DNA from: Candidatus Gastranaerophilales bacterium
Lineage (GTDB): Bacteria; Cyanobacteriota; Vampirovibrionia; Gastranaerophilales; Gastranaerophilaceae
DNA length: 49,118 nt
Assembly: GCA_944324365.1 (NCBI GenBank)
Contig: CALUWA010000011.1
Coordinates: forward strand, 1-49,118
Direction: 5' to 3'
This document shows positions 1 to 8,220 of this stretch, piece after piece. The notes beneath the pieces are model-generated. The model was not told the DNA's origin, made no database searches, and was given only the letters and a program-made list of their open reading frames with translations. The position numbers were made by a program, and so were the translations under genes. Position 1 is the first letter of the stretch. Each line of letters begins with the position of its first letter.

Positions 1-125
1 GGAATGTACCAAAATATGTCATCGCGCACTTGTTGCGCGATCTATGGATTGCTTCGTCGCAAGCTCCTCGCAATGACTCAAACGGTCATTCTGAGAGCAG
101 AGCTCGAAGAATCTCGTTAAATAAG
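1..125. repeat. Dispersed repeat modules leading into prepilin 1
   Basis: Positions 1-77 match 4751-4827 with differences only at positions 8-9. The block contains a hairpin (atcgcgca/tgcgcgat, 21-28 with 34-41) and the 'gattgcttcgtcgc...cgcaatgac' module. The 'cattctgag...gaagaatctcgttaaa' module follows (about 88-125) and recurs at 4834-4870, 15645-15684 (inverted), 16320-16357 and 32291-32326. Confidence 0.85.
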
Positions 126-812
126 AGATCCTTCGGATTTCATCCTCGCAATGGCATTGCAAAGAAAGCTGCGTTCACGCTTGCGGAAGTGCTTATAACT
201 TTGGGTATAATCGGCATAGTTGCTGCAATGACCTTGCCGACATTAATCGCTAACTACCAGAAAAAAGTAGTAGAAACGCGGCTTATTTCTTTCTATTCAA
301 AAATCAACCAGGCATACAGGATGTCTTATGCGGAAAACGGCGATACTGTTGATTGGATTATATCGGATAAAAATTATAGTTATAATGAGATGCTGGATTG
401 GCTGGAAAAATATATATTTCCATATATGAAACATTACAATGTAAAACAATGTAATGCTAAAACTATCGGCCAAATAGGAGTATGTGTAACAATTCCTGAC
501 GGAAGTTTGTACTGGTTTTCAATAGACAGAGAAGGTCAGGATGTAAAATATTATGTCAATGGTAACTGGAATGATACCTCCCCAAGAAATTCTTTTCAAT
601 TTAATTTTTCAAAACGTGTCAAAAACGATGGCTCAGCAAATAAACAAAGTATGGATTTTTTGTCTCCGTATGTATTTGATTGGGATGGCAGACGGGAATC
701 TCTGTTTACCCATGGTACCTGGGGCTGCAGAAAAGGCTGCACAAACTGCGGTTACTGCACAAAATTAATCCAGCTCAACGGCTGGGAAATTCCTGATGAT
801 TATCCGTGGTAG
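30..812 (+). CDS. Type IV prepilin-like protein with repeat-encoded N-terminal extension (5' end uncertain)
   Basis: Prepilin-like protein of the type IV pilus/pseudopilus class, expected to be cleaved by prepilin peptidase and assembled at the inner membrane. The leader ends in KKAA and the mature part begins at the Phe encoded at 174, in FTLAEVLITLGIIG, followed by a hydrophobic helix and TLPTLI. The mature part is about 212 residues, with a C-terminal cluster of paired cysteines (CRKGCTNCGYC). No in-frame ATG lies between the window edge and the leader; the only usual starts are the TTGs at 30 and 33, inside repeat DNA. The frame is open to position 3, so the true start may lie outside the window. 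An ATT at 156, just before AKKAAF, is a remote alternative without a Shine-Dalgarno. A terminator follows directly. Specific pilus role unknown. Confidence 0.75.
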   Translation: MLRDLWIASSQAPRNDSNGHSESRARRISLNKRSFGFHPRNGIAKKAAFTLAEVLITLGIIGIVAAMTLPTLIANYQKKVVETRLISFYSKINQAYRMSYAENGDTVDWIISDKNYSYNEMLDWLEKYIFPYMKHYNVKQCNAKTIGQIGVCVTIPDGSLYWFSIDREGQDVKYYVNGNWNDTSPRNSFQFNFSKRVKNDGSANKQSMDFLSPYVFDWDGRRESLFTHGTWGCRKGCTNCGYCTKLIQLNGWEIPDDYPW

Positions 813-813
813 C

Positions 814-845
814 AAAAAGGCAGTCATTAAATTGACTGCCTTTTT
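814..845 (+). terminator. Rho-independent terminator after prepilin 1
   Basis: Perfect 13-bp inverted repeat (814-826 with 833-845) with A and T runs on either side, so it can serve both the prepilin and the convergent small gene at 850-1038. Confidence 0.85.
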
Positions 846-849
846 ATTA

Positions 850-1038
850 TTAGAACTGATCCATAATTTTTTCTGCTTCCAGTCTGCGTTTTTCACGTGT
901 GGTTTGAACTGTATTAATAGTTTTTTCTTCTTTCATTTTTGCTTCAATACTTTCCTTCGTAAAAGCTTCCGGTTTGAAGTTTTGCCAGCCCCAGCAGCCA
1001 ATTGCAATAATTAAAACCAGTATGACAAATCTTATCAT
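850..1038 (-). CDS. Small single-pass membrane protein, unknown function
   Basis: A 62-residue protein. An N-terminal hydrophobic segment (about residues 3-19, IRFVILVLIIAIGCWGW) is followed by a charged Lys/Glu-rich tail likely to form a helix. It reads as an inner-membrane anchor with a short cytoplasmic or periplasmic tail. The start is well supported: AAAGGAG lies about 8 nt before the ATG on the minus strand. It converges on prepilin 1 and shares the terminator between them. I do not recognise the family and no function can be assigned. Confidence 0.65.
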   Translation of the reverse strand: MIRFVILVLIIAIGCWGWQNFKPEAFTKESIEAKMKEEKTINTVQTTREKRRLEAEKIMDQF

Positions 1039-1126
1039 AAATAATTCTCCTTTTATTTCTGTTATTACATATTATCTTCTTTCTTTGATTTTGAGGTCAT
1101 ATTTTTATAGTATTTTTGTTAAGAAC

Positions 1127-1155
1127 TTGTTAAAATCAAATCTTTATAATATAAT
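1127..1155 (+). promoter_or_regulatory. Sigma-70-type promoter of hppA
   Basis: TTGTTA (1127-1132), 17-nt spacer, perfect TATAAT (1150-1155). The predicted transcript start near 1162 gives a leader of about 33 nt before the ATG at 1195. Confidence 0.7.
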
Positions 1156-1194
1156 AACTGTCGTGTAGTGTACACTTATGTGAAGGGAGACATT

Positions 1195-3630
1195 ATGATT
1201 AAAAAGTTTACTGCTCCAAAAGCTCTGATGGCTCTTATTGCCACTTTGCTGATGGGCATTTCGCCTGCTTTGGCAAGCGAAGCTGATTTGGTTGTCCCTA
1301 GTATCAAATGCGCAAATCCTTTTTACTTCGATTTGTTGTTTTGGGGTATTATTGTATCCTTTGCCGGTTTGATACTTGGGTTTATCGAATTTGTAAGGAT
1401 TAAGAAATTGGAAGTTCACACAGCTATGGCTGAGGTTGGAAACACAATTTTTGAAACTTGTAAAACTTATCTTGTTCAGCAAGGTAAATTTTTATTCCTG
1501 CTTGAAGTTTTAATCGGTCTGTGTATCGCATTTTACTTCGGCTTTTTGCAGCATATGCCTGCAACAGATGTGCTTATTATTTTGGCTTGGTCTGTTATCG
1601 GTATTTTGGGTTCTTACGCTGTTGCCTGGTTCGGTATCAGAATGAATACTTTGGCTAACGCAAGAACTGCATTTGCTTCATTAAAAGGCAATCCTTTGAA
1701 TATTTTAAATATTCCGTTAAAGGCCGGTATGTCTATCGGTGTTTGCCTTGTATCAGTTGAATTGATATTGATGCTTACCATTTTGTTATTCGTTCCTGGA
1801 CATTTGGCTGGTGCCTGCTTTATCGGTTTTGCAATCGGTGAATCTTTAGGTGCTTCTGCTCTTCGTGTTGCGGGCGGTATCTTTACTAAAATTGCCGATA
1901 TCGGATCTGACTTGATGAAAATTCAATTCGGTATTAAAGAAGATGATCCTAGAAACCCTGGTGTAATTGCCGATTGTACTGGTGATAATGCCGGTGATTC
2001 TATCGGACCTACAGCTGATGGTTTTGAAACTTACGGTGTAACAGGTGTTGCCCTTGTTTCTTTCATCTTGCTTGGTGTTAAACCTGAATATCAGGTTCAA
2101 TTGTTAACCTGGATTTTTGTTATGAGATACTTAATGATTGTAACTTCTGTAGTTGCATATTGGATTAACGGTCTTGTAACTAAAGTTTATGCAAAATCAG
2201 CCGAAAAATTTGATTTTGAAAAACCTTTAACAAATTTGGTTTGGTTGACTTCAATCTTATCAATTGTTATGACATTTGGCGTAAGCCACTGGTTATTGGC
2301 TCCTATGGGCGGCAATTTATGGTTAGTATTATCTGCTATCATATCTTGCGGTACATTGGGTGCTGCTTTAATTCCGGAATTTACAAAGATATTCACTTCT
2401 CCGAAAGCTTTGCATACGGAAGAAGTTGTTACTGCATCTAAAGAAGGCGGTGCTTCTCTTACAATCCTTTCAGGTATTGTATCAGGAAACTTCTCTGCAT
2501 TCTGGATTGGTGCAGTTATTGTATTGTTGATGGGTCTTGCTTATTATGCAAGTATTCATATTCCGGCTGATGTAATGATTTATTCATCAGTATTTGCGTT
2601 TGGTTTGGTAGCATTCGGCTTCCTCGGTATGGGACCTGTTACTATTGCAGTTGACAGCTACGGTCCGGTTACTGACAATGCTCAATCAGTTTACGAATTG
2701 TCTTTAATTGAAGATATTCCGAATGTTTCAGATGAAATCGAAAAAGATTACGGTTTCAAACCTGACTTTGATAACGCAAAACAATATTTGGAAGAAAATG
2801 ACGGTGCAGGTAACACTTTCAAGGCAACTTCAAAACCGGTATTAATCGGTACTGCGGTTGTTGGTGCTACTACTATGATTTTCTCACTTATTTTGGTTAT
2901 CCAAAATACTTTGGGTATTCAGCCGGAAGCAGTTCTTAACATGTTAAATCCATATACATTGTTAGGTTTGCTGGCTGGCGGTGCCGTAATTTACTGGTTC
3001 AGCGGTGCTTCTATGCAGGCTGTTACAACCGGTGCTTACAGAGCAACTGAATACATCAAAGATAATATTAAACTTGATGATGAATCAAGCAAATCTGCAA
3101 ATCTTGCTAATTCAAAAGAAGTTGTTAAGATTTGTACCCAATACGCACAAAAAGGTATGATTAATATCTTTATTTCATTGTTTGCGTTTGCGTTGGCGCT
3201 TGCTTGCTTGTCAGCTCCTGTAATTTCTGAAAACCCTGAATTTGCAAACAGACCGGTAGCATTCTTTGTAAGTTACCTGATTGCAATTGCGGTATTCGGT
3301 TTATTCCAGGCAGTATTTATGGCAAATGCCGGTGGATGCTGGGATAATGCTAAGAAGATTGTTGAAGTTGATATGAAGGAAAAAGGAACTCCGCTTCACG
3401 ACGCAACAGTTGTTGGCGATACGGTTGGCGATCCGTTCAAAGATACTTCTTCAGTTGCTATGAACCCGATAATCAAATTTACAACATTATTCGGTTTGTT
3501 GGCAATGGAAATTGCAATCAGTGAAGCGTTCAGAGAAGCTGCTCCGATTGCAGGTATTATCTTCTTGCTAATTGCATTATTCTTTGTATGGAGATCTTTC
3601 TACGGAATGAGAATTCCGACAAAGAAATAA
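1195..3630 (+). CDS. hppA: Membrane-bound ion-pumping pyrophosphatase
   Basis: Couples hydrolysis of pyrophosphate to H+ and/or Na+ export across the membrane. At 811 residues with many membrane segments it fits the family. The start is the ATG at 1195, preceded by AAGGGAGA at 1183-1190; a GTG at 1168 is in frame but lies too close to the predicted transcript start. Residues 1-28 resemble a signal sequence ending SPALAS. Substrate-site motifs include EDDPRNPGVIAD with GDNAGDS just after it, and a second Asp-rich site near the C-terminus (DNAKKIVEVD, then GDTVGDPFKDTSS). GPTADGFETYG replaces the commoner GMAADLFETY-like segment. Lys543 in GNTFKA sits where the K+-dependence switch residue is expected, which would predict K+-independence. 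Ion specificity is inference. Confidence 0.95.
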   Translation: MIKKFTAPKALMALIATLLMGISPALASEADLVVPSIKCANPFYFDLLFWGIIVSFAGLILGFIEFVRIKKLEVHTAMAEVGNTIFETCKTYLVQQGKFLFLLEVLIGLCIAFYFGFLQHMPATDVLIILAWSVIGILGSYAVAWFGIRMNTLANARTAFASLKGNPLNILNIPLKAGMSIGVCLVSVELILMLTILLFVPGHLAGACFIGFAIGESLGASALRVAGGIFTKIADIGSDLMKIQFGIKEDDPRNPGVIADCTGDNAGDSIGPTADGFETYGVTGVALVSFILLGVKPEYQVQLLTWIFVMRYLMIVTSVVAYWINGLVTKVYAKSAEKFDFEKPLTNLVWLTSILSIVMTFGVSHWLLAPMGGNLWLVLSAIISCGTLGAALIPEFTKIFTSPKALHTEEVVTASKEGGASLTILSGIVSGNFSAFWIGAVIVLLMGLAYYASIHIPADVMIYSSVFAFGLVAFGFLGMGPVTIAVDSYGPVTDNAQSVYELSLIEDIPNVSDEIEKDYGFKPDFDNAKQYLEENDGAGNTFKATSKPVLIGTAVVGATTMIFSLILVIQNTLGIQPEAVLNMLNPYTLLGLLAGGAVIYWFSGASMQAVTTGAYRATEYIKDNIKLDDESSKSANLANSKEVVKICTQYAQKGMINIFISLFAFALALACLSAPVISENPEFANRPVAFFVSYLIAIAVFGLFQAVFMANAGGCWDNAKKIVEVDMKEKGTPLHDATVVGDTVGDPFKDTSSVAMNPIIKFTTLFGLLAMEIAISEAFREAAPIAGIIFLLIALFFVWRSFYGMRIPTKK

Positions 3631-3648
3631 ACTATAGCAGAATATAGT

Positions 3649-3682
3649 AAAAAAGCTTGAACAATTTGTTCAAGCTTTTTTT
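3649..3682 (+). terminator. Terminator of hppA
   Basis: Perfect 15-bp inverted repeat (3649-3663 with 3667-3681) with a 3-nt loop, continuing into a T run. Confidence 0.9.
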
Positions 3683-3710
3683 TGAGGGTAAATAAGTAAT
3701 TAAATTTATT

Positions 3711-4020
3711 GTTCATTTTTTCTTCTTTGGCATCAAAGAAGAAAAAATGGAACCGTTCACGACCGAAAGAAAGAGTGAAGCCATTTTGCACGTTTCGAGC
3801 AGAGCTCTCAACGGCAAAAGAAGGCAAAAAGAAGAAACAGCAATCAAATTCTGCGCTGCCTGCGGCATCGCTTTGACCAAATGGACGTACGTTCCGTTTG
3901 CTACGCAAACGAAATCGTTAAGCGCTGCTAAGGACAACGCAGCGCATTTTACGTCATTGCGAGCGTAAGCGAAGCAATCCAGGAAACACATTGCAATAGT
4001 GGTAAGATTCCGAAACAAGT
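3711..4020. repeat. Mosaic repeat block A, with purine/pyrimidine hairpin
   Basis: No gene is supported in 3683-4430. The block opens with a perfect 16-bp hairpin (3714-3729 with 3734-3749, loop gcat). A module running 'gaaccgttcacgaccgaaag' to 'caaaagaaggc' follows (3750-3830), and recurs at about 15842-15920, 31967-32045 and, inverted, at 4160-4240. A module at about 3845-3945 containing 'cgctgcctgcggcatcgctt' recurs inverted at 16130-16175 and 32352-32465. The block ends in 'cgtcattgcgagcgtaagcg' (3951-3970) and 'gattccgaaacaagttcgga' (4005-4024). Confidence 0.8.
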
Positions 4021-4033
4021 TCGGAATGACATA

Positions 4034-4366
4034 ATGTTACTCACGTAAGTGAGTCGGGCGAACGTGTACGAAGTGCGATAGTGAGCCCTAAAAGAATTTG
4101 AGCTGAAAGCTCAAATAACATTTAGGCATTGAGCGTCAGCGAAATGCAGGGAACGTTTGCGTGTTTTCTTTTCTTGCCTTCTTTTGCAGTTGAGAGCTTT
4201 GCTCGAAACGTGCAAAATGGCTTCACTCTTTCTTTCGGTCGTGAAAGGTTCGTTTTCTCTGCTTGGTTGTTCGCGTATTACGAGTTCCAGAGCATTGCCC
4301 TTCGGCAACGCTCTTCACTCTACGCTCACAATCCGCTTTGCCTCGCAACCAAAAGAAAAGAAATAG
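4034..4366. repeat. Mosaic repeat block B, inverted copy of 15743-16064
   Basis: About 330 bp that read, as reverse complement, almost the same as 15743-16064. It contains 'cgtaagtgag', the short hairpin 'gagctgaaagctc', the 'cattgagcgtcagcgaaatg' segment and the 'gcattgcccttcggcaacgc' stem-loop. Frames in both directions are open across the block, but I regard these as repeat DNA and not genes. Confidence 0.85.
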
Positions 4367-4429
4367 ACAATAAAGAGATTAATAGCGCATTTTGCACAGC
4401 GCAGCGTCATGTAGATGTGCCTCAGGCAC

Positions 4430-4484
4430 TTGCAAAATTTGCGAACATCGTTTATACTAAAGAAAAATGGAGGTATAAAACATG
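4430..4484 (+). promoter_or_regulatory. Promoter, Shine-Dalgarno and ATG upstream of prepilin 2
   Basis: TTGCAA (4430-4435), a 17-nt spacer and TATACT (4453-4458) make a good sigma-70 promoter. GGAGGT (4469-4474) lies 7 nt before the ATG at 4482. As sequenced, this ATG opens only 17 codons (MQKSSIARKHRGGGIYI, stop 4533-4535) across a G10 tract at 4513-4522. With one G fewer the frame continues without stop into the 400-codon prepilin frame. Confidence 0.65.
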
Positions 4485-4487
4485 CAA

Positions 4488-5007
4488 AAGTCAAGTATAG
4501 CGCGGAAACACCGGGGGGGGGGTATCTACATCTAAGTCAGGACAAGGGTTTATGCTCATTTGCCATTATGGCGGTTCTGGTGTTTTAAGGGATTTAGCCC
4601 GAAGTATTTATGAAGCAGTCATTCAGAGGTGCACAGCCCGAGTGCCTGAGGCACGACATTATAACGCTTCGCTGTGTGTAATGCGACAATCAATCCAGGG
4701 AATAAGATCGCGGACAAACCTTTGGTTTTCCGCGATGACATGTGGCTGGTGGAATGTGTCAAAATATGTCATCGCGCACTTGTTGCGCGATCTATGGATT
4801 GCTTCGTCGCAAGCTCCTCGCAATGACGGAAAACGTCATTCTGAGGGCATAGCCCGAAGAATCTCTTTAAATAAGAGATCCTTCGCTGTCGCTCAGGATG
4901 ACAATGTGACTTCACTTCGCTGCGGCGGTTCGCTTTGTAAGGATGACAAAGTATATGGCAATGACGGGAAAAAGAGATCCTTCGGATTTCATCCTCAGGA
5001 TGACATA
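4488..5007. repeat. Repeat array read through in the prepilin 2 frame
   Basis: A chain of modules: 'agtatagcgcg...tatctac' (4494-4578, also at 15546-15630), the prepilin-1-like block 4751-4827, 'cgtcattctgag...gaagaatctctttaaa' (4834-4870), and two versions of 'agagatccttcg...aggatgac'. The whole stretch is stop-free in the frame of the prepilin. Confidence 0.8.
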
Positions 5008-5754
5008 GAAAAGAAAGCGGCATTTACGCTTGCGGAAGTGCTTATCACTTTAGGCATAATCGGTGTAGTTGCGGCAATGACGTTACCGACCTTGATAAAC
5101 AATACAAAAGACACAGAACTGGTGTCCCGTGCAAAGAAGTCGTATTCGGAAATTATGCAGGCGGTTCAGATGTATGAGGCGCAAAATGAAACCCCGGGAG
5201 ATTTGACCGGTTTATTTGAAGCTAAAAACGGAACTAAAAACAGCGGACAGCTTGCAGAGGATTTTTCAAAATATTTTGCTTCCGGTGCGAAAGTATGTAA
5301 AACCAGAACAGAGCCCGGATGCAGCCAGTATTTTTATAACATTGAATATGCCACGCCGCAAGTAGATGATGAAGGAAATCTTACTGCGAGCGGAGCAAAT
5401 TTTCCGAAAATTATTTTACCAAACGGAACAATTGTTGGTGTTGAACAAACAAACGAATGCGGAGAGATTATTGAATATCAAAAGAAAGATGAGTATGGGC
5501 AAAAATTAACCGATGCAGATGGGAATCCAATTATGGACACCTATGCGGCTCCTTGTGCATACATATATTTTGATACAACCAGTCCTCAGCGTCCAAACAA
5601 ATTTGGTATGGATGCTTTTCGTTTGGTTGTTACCCCGGATAAAGTCTATTATGGGACTTATAAACCTGCCGGTACAGAAAGTTTGCGTAGTATTGTTATG
5701 TATGGGAAATTAACTTATACGAAATATAAGGTTGGTGAAAAGCTGGAATTTTAA
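4552..5754 (+). CDS. Type IV prepilin-like protein with long repeat-encoded leader; possibly phase-variable
   Basis: The frame from ATG 4552 gives 400 residues. The prepilin core starts after IEKKAA, and the predicted mature protein begins at the Phe encoded at 5023 (FTLAEVLITLGIIG, about 243 residues), with an N-terminal helix and TLPTLI as in prepilin 1. The first 157 residues come from repeat DNA and have the biased look of translated intergenic repeats. ATG 4552 has only a weak AAGGG four bases away. The much better promoter, Shine-Dalgarno and ATG at 4430-4484 lie one base out of frame because of a 10-G tract. The prepilin may thus be switched by slippage at that tract, or broken. Prepilin peptidase would remove all repeat-encoded sequence. 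A terminator follows. Confidence 0.7.
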   Translation: MLICHYGGSGVLRDLARSIYEAVIQRCTARVPEARHYNASLCVMRQSIQGIRSRTNLWFSAMTCGWWNVSKYVIAHLLRDLWIASSQAPRNDGKRHSEGIARRISLNKRSFAVAQDDNVTSLRCGGSLCKDDKVYGNDGKKRSFGFHPQDDIEKKAAFTLAEVLITLGIIGVVAAMTLPTLINNTKDTELVSRAKKSYSEIMQAVQMYEAQNETPGDLTGLFEAKNGTKNSGQLAEDFSKYFASGAKVCKTRTEPGCSQYFYNIEYATPQVDDEGNLTASGANFPKIILPNGTIVGVEQTNECGEIIEYQKKDEYGQKLTDADGNPIMDTYAAPCAYIYFDTTSPQRPNKFGMDAFRLVVTPDKVYYGTYKPAGTESLRSIVMYGKLTYTKYKVGEKLEF

Positions 5755-5763
5755 TTATTTAAA

Positions 5764-5811
5764 CAAAACCCCTGAAAGGCAGATATTTTACATCCGATTT
5801 CAGGGGTTTTG
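5764..5811 (+). terminator. Bidirectional terminator between prepilin 2 and phosphohexomutase
   Basis: Inverted repeat aaaacccctgaaa (5765-5777) with tttcaggggtttt (5798-5810). It serves the converging genes on both sides. Confidence 0.8.
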
Positions 5812-5829
5812 TTTTATTTCTTATTTTGT

Positions 5830-8097
5830 TTAGAATTTATATTCAGGAATTACAAACGGTTCGTTATTTGCATCTTTTTCCACAAATTTTAAGTAGTAAT
5901 TCATCGCTTTTTCCTTAGATTCATTATAGAATTTATCGGAAATATATTTTTTATGAAGTTCTGTTCTATCGCCGCTGTAGTTGCCCATAGCACCGGCATA
6001 GGTTTCGAGTACTTGTTTGTTAAGTCCGCCGCCGTATGCTTTTGTTTTGGCATCAGTTCCTGACGGTCTTATTTCGATATACTTGTCTGTGAATTCCATA
6101 TAAGTTCCGTCGCCGACAAATTTTATTGATTTGAGGTTATCAAAGATAAGGCTCTTGAATGAATCGTTCAAAACTTCTTTTACATCTTCGATAGTCATAA
6201 CGCCTTCTTTTACGGCTATTGCCATAGAAAGATAGAATAAATCATTTTTCGTGCGTTTTGCTTCGCCTAATATTTTTGCTTCTTTGAGTTTATTAATATC
6301 AGGTTCTGATTCGTTATAGTATGCAATATCTACACGAGTGTCATATCTGCCGACAATTTCATTTTTATCAAAAATATTTTTTAAATGTGTTGATAACGGT
6401 GTGTCTTTAAGTTTTGCAATTAGGGCTGATGCAACAATAATTGCTTCTGTCGCGCTTTTTTCTCTCATTGCAACCGCAGATCGTCCAGCCAAGGATTTTA
6501 TCAAATCTTCGGTTCCCATAATCATTCCGCCGGATTCTTCTCCGCCGAACAGCAGACGCGGATTTTTGCCAAGATTTATAGAATTGCCGAATACATCATC
6601 AACAATGACATCTTTTTCAGGATGTTTTTTAAGCTGTAATTCAACTTTTTTCATAATATTTGCGATTTCTTTAAACCCGACAGGGACATTTACAACTTTA
6701 ACCCCCTGTTTTGCGGCCCATTCATCCCAGGATAGAGCTGAAGCTGTTGTTTTAATCATAAATCGCGGATGGTTGTTCCAGAGTTTTTCTGCTCTGAGCT
6801 GTTTTGCCCAGAAATCCATTAACATTAAAAATGCCTGGTTTGCCGTGAAAACTGTCAGTATTGTTTTGTCATCCAATTTTACAAAATCTATGCCGTTTTC
6901 TTCCAGATAAGGAATCCTTTCTGCGCTTTCTGTTTGGGTAATTGTAAGTCTGTCGTGATCCGGGTCGGTAATTAATACGGCCGTTCCAACAGGCATATCT
7001 TTTAATTTTTCTTCGTAATGAAGTGTTTCTATTACAGGGAAGAATTTTTCGCCGTTTTTGCGAGTTGCAAGAACAGTTGCATCAACGGAATAATCGTAAA
7101 ATGCTTTTTCCCCTTTAGGAGTTTCGTCGTATTTTCCGATAGAGTGGAAAAACGGATCTTCTTCAATATTGAACCATACAAATTTGTCTGAAATTTTTAA
7201 TTTTTCAAGAACTCTTGATAGTGTTCTGTAAGCGGAACCTCCGACATTTTCAATAACAATCTTATTATCGAAATTTTTGATAAGGTTTAAGTTTATCTCT
7301 TTAGCAACTCCTGATTGCAGGTATTCCACGTATAAATCAACTCCGTCATTGAGTTTTTTCATTACACTTTCATCAATAAGCGGATTATCTTTTGCCGCAA
7401 TTTTGATTTCGTAATAACCCTTCTTTTCTGTTTCATCAAAAATTTCCTGAATTTTGTCAACAAATTCCAAAGATTCTTCAGGCAAATATTGCGAACCTTG
7501 CGAATTTAAGTCTTTTGTTGCGTTTTTTACGGAAATTCCGTGGCTTGAGGTGATATATTCCCCGCCTACAAGATCAAGCTTAAATGCTAAAAATGAAGCA
7601 AGCCAAATCGGAATAGTTTTTCTACCATCTGGTACAAGTGTTTTTATGCCTTGGGCAGCCTGAATTCTTGCAATTGCATCTAAAAACAGAGCTGAATTAT
7701 AGCGGACTTCTCTGCCTGCAACTTTCAATATTTCCTGTCCTTTATATTTTTCTTTGGCAACAAGTGCTTTTGCCAAAGTTGCAAGAACTATGCCGACTAA
7801 ATTAATCGGAAATCTTGTATCCTGCGGAAAAAGAATGTTTTGCGGGCCTCTGATTCCGGCAGTTGAAACTTTTGCTTCTTTTGCATAGTTAGCAAACCAG
7901 TCGTATAAATTTAACCCTTCAGGATTTGTTTTTTCATCATAAGGTTTAAGGTGCTCTTTTTTTAGTTTAAAGATAAACTCGCCCTCATTTGAAAAATCCA
8001 TTAAGTCTAATTCTTTTATATAATCCGGGGTTTTATCATATACACTTTTAAATAATTCGTTTTCTAGTTTATTATCAGATTTTTTACACTTTTTCAT
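5830..8097 (-). CDS. Phosphoglucomutase/phosphomannomutase-family protein
   Basis: Alpha-D-phosphohexomutase superfamily enzyme moving a phosphate between C1 and C6 of a hexose, feeding glycogen or cell-envelope sugar pathways. Visible motifs are the metal-binding loop DPDHDRL, the sugar-binding GGEESGG and the phosphate-binding RPSGTDAKTKAYGGG near the C-terminus. The catalytic serine loop appears as ITSSHGIS where the family usually has TASHNP, so the serine is kept but the context is unusual. At 755 residues it is longer than the common 450-580. The ATG at 8097 is chosen because GGAGGGAG precedes it by about 6 nt; the in-frame ATG at 8133 lies upstream of that. Substrate cannot be told from sequence. 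Confidence 0.88.
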   Translation of the reverse strand: MKKCKKSDNKLENELFKSVYDKTPDYIKELDLMDFSNEGEFIFKLKKEHLKPYDEKTNPEGLNLYDWFANYAKEAKVSTAGIRGPQNILFPQDTRFPINLVGIVLATLAKALVAKEKYKGQEILKVAGREVRYNSALFLDAIARIQAAQGIKTLVPDGRKTIPIWLASFLAFKLDLVGGEYITSSHGISVKNATKDLNSQGSQYLPEESLEFVDKIQEIFDETEKKGYYEIKIAAKDNPLIDESVMKKLNDGVDLYVEYLQSGVAKEINLNLIKNFDNKIVIENVGGSAYRTLSRVLEKLKISDKFVWFNIEEDPFFHSIGKYDETPKGEKAFYDYSVDATVLATRKNGEKFFPVIETLHYEEKLKDMPVGTAVLITDPDHDRLTITQTESAERIPYLEENGIDFVKLDDKTILTVFTANQAFLMLMDFWAKQLRAEKLWNNHPRFMIKTTASALSWDEWAAKQGVKVVNVPVGFKEIANIMKKVELQLKKHPEKDVIVDDVFGNSINLGKNPRLLFGGEESGGMIMGTEDLIKSLAGRSAVAMREKSATEAIIVASALIAKLKDTPLSTHLKNIFDKNEIVGRYDTRVDIAYYNESEPDINKLKEAKILGEAKRTKNDLFYLSMAIAVKEGVMTIEDVKEVLNDSFKSLIFDNLKSIKFVGDGTYMEFTDKYIEIRPSGTDAKTKAYGGGLNKQVLETYAGAMGNYSGDRTELHKKYISDKFYNESKEKAMNYYLKFVEKDANNEPFVIPEYKF

Positions 8098-8124
8098 AAA
8101 TGCTCCCTCCTGGTAGTAGTGTCT

Positions 8125-8130
8125 ATTATA
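8125..8130 (-). promoter_or_regulatory. -10 box for the phosphohexomutase gene
   Basis: TATAAT on the minus strand about 27 nt upstream of the ATG at 8097. The -35 region is poor. Confidence 0.45.
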
Positions 8131-8163
8131 CAATAAATAAATAAATATTGGTAGATTTGTTGT

Positions 8164-8192
8164 TGAAAAACGTAAAAATTCATGCTAGAATT
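8164..8192 (+). promoter_or_regulatory. Sigma-70 promoter of the plsC pair
   Basis: TTGAAA (8164-8169), 17-nt spacer, TAGAAT (8187-8192). It overlaps the in-frame ATG at 8182, which argues that translation starts at 8221 instead. Confidence 0.75.
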
Positions 8193-8220
8193 TTACCACA
8201 GGTTAGGGAGTGTAAGCGAG

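Noticed and set aside
4129-4500. Open frames through the repeat blocks (also 15713-15940, 31825-32061, 3600-4018, 32093-32673), some giving the same peptide LLLQLRALLETCKMASLFLS
   Set aside because: The similarity comes from the DNA repeat. Several frames on both strands are open at once, starts differ between copies and no ribosome binding sites fit.
8182-8220. Earlier ATG (8182) for the first plsC gene
   Set aside because: It lies within the -10 region of the best promoter, so it would not be in the transcript.
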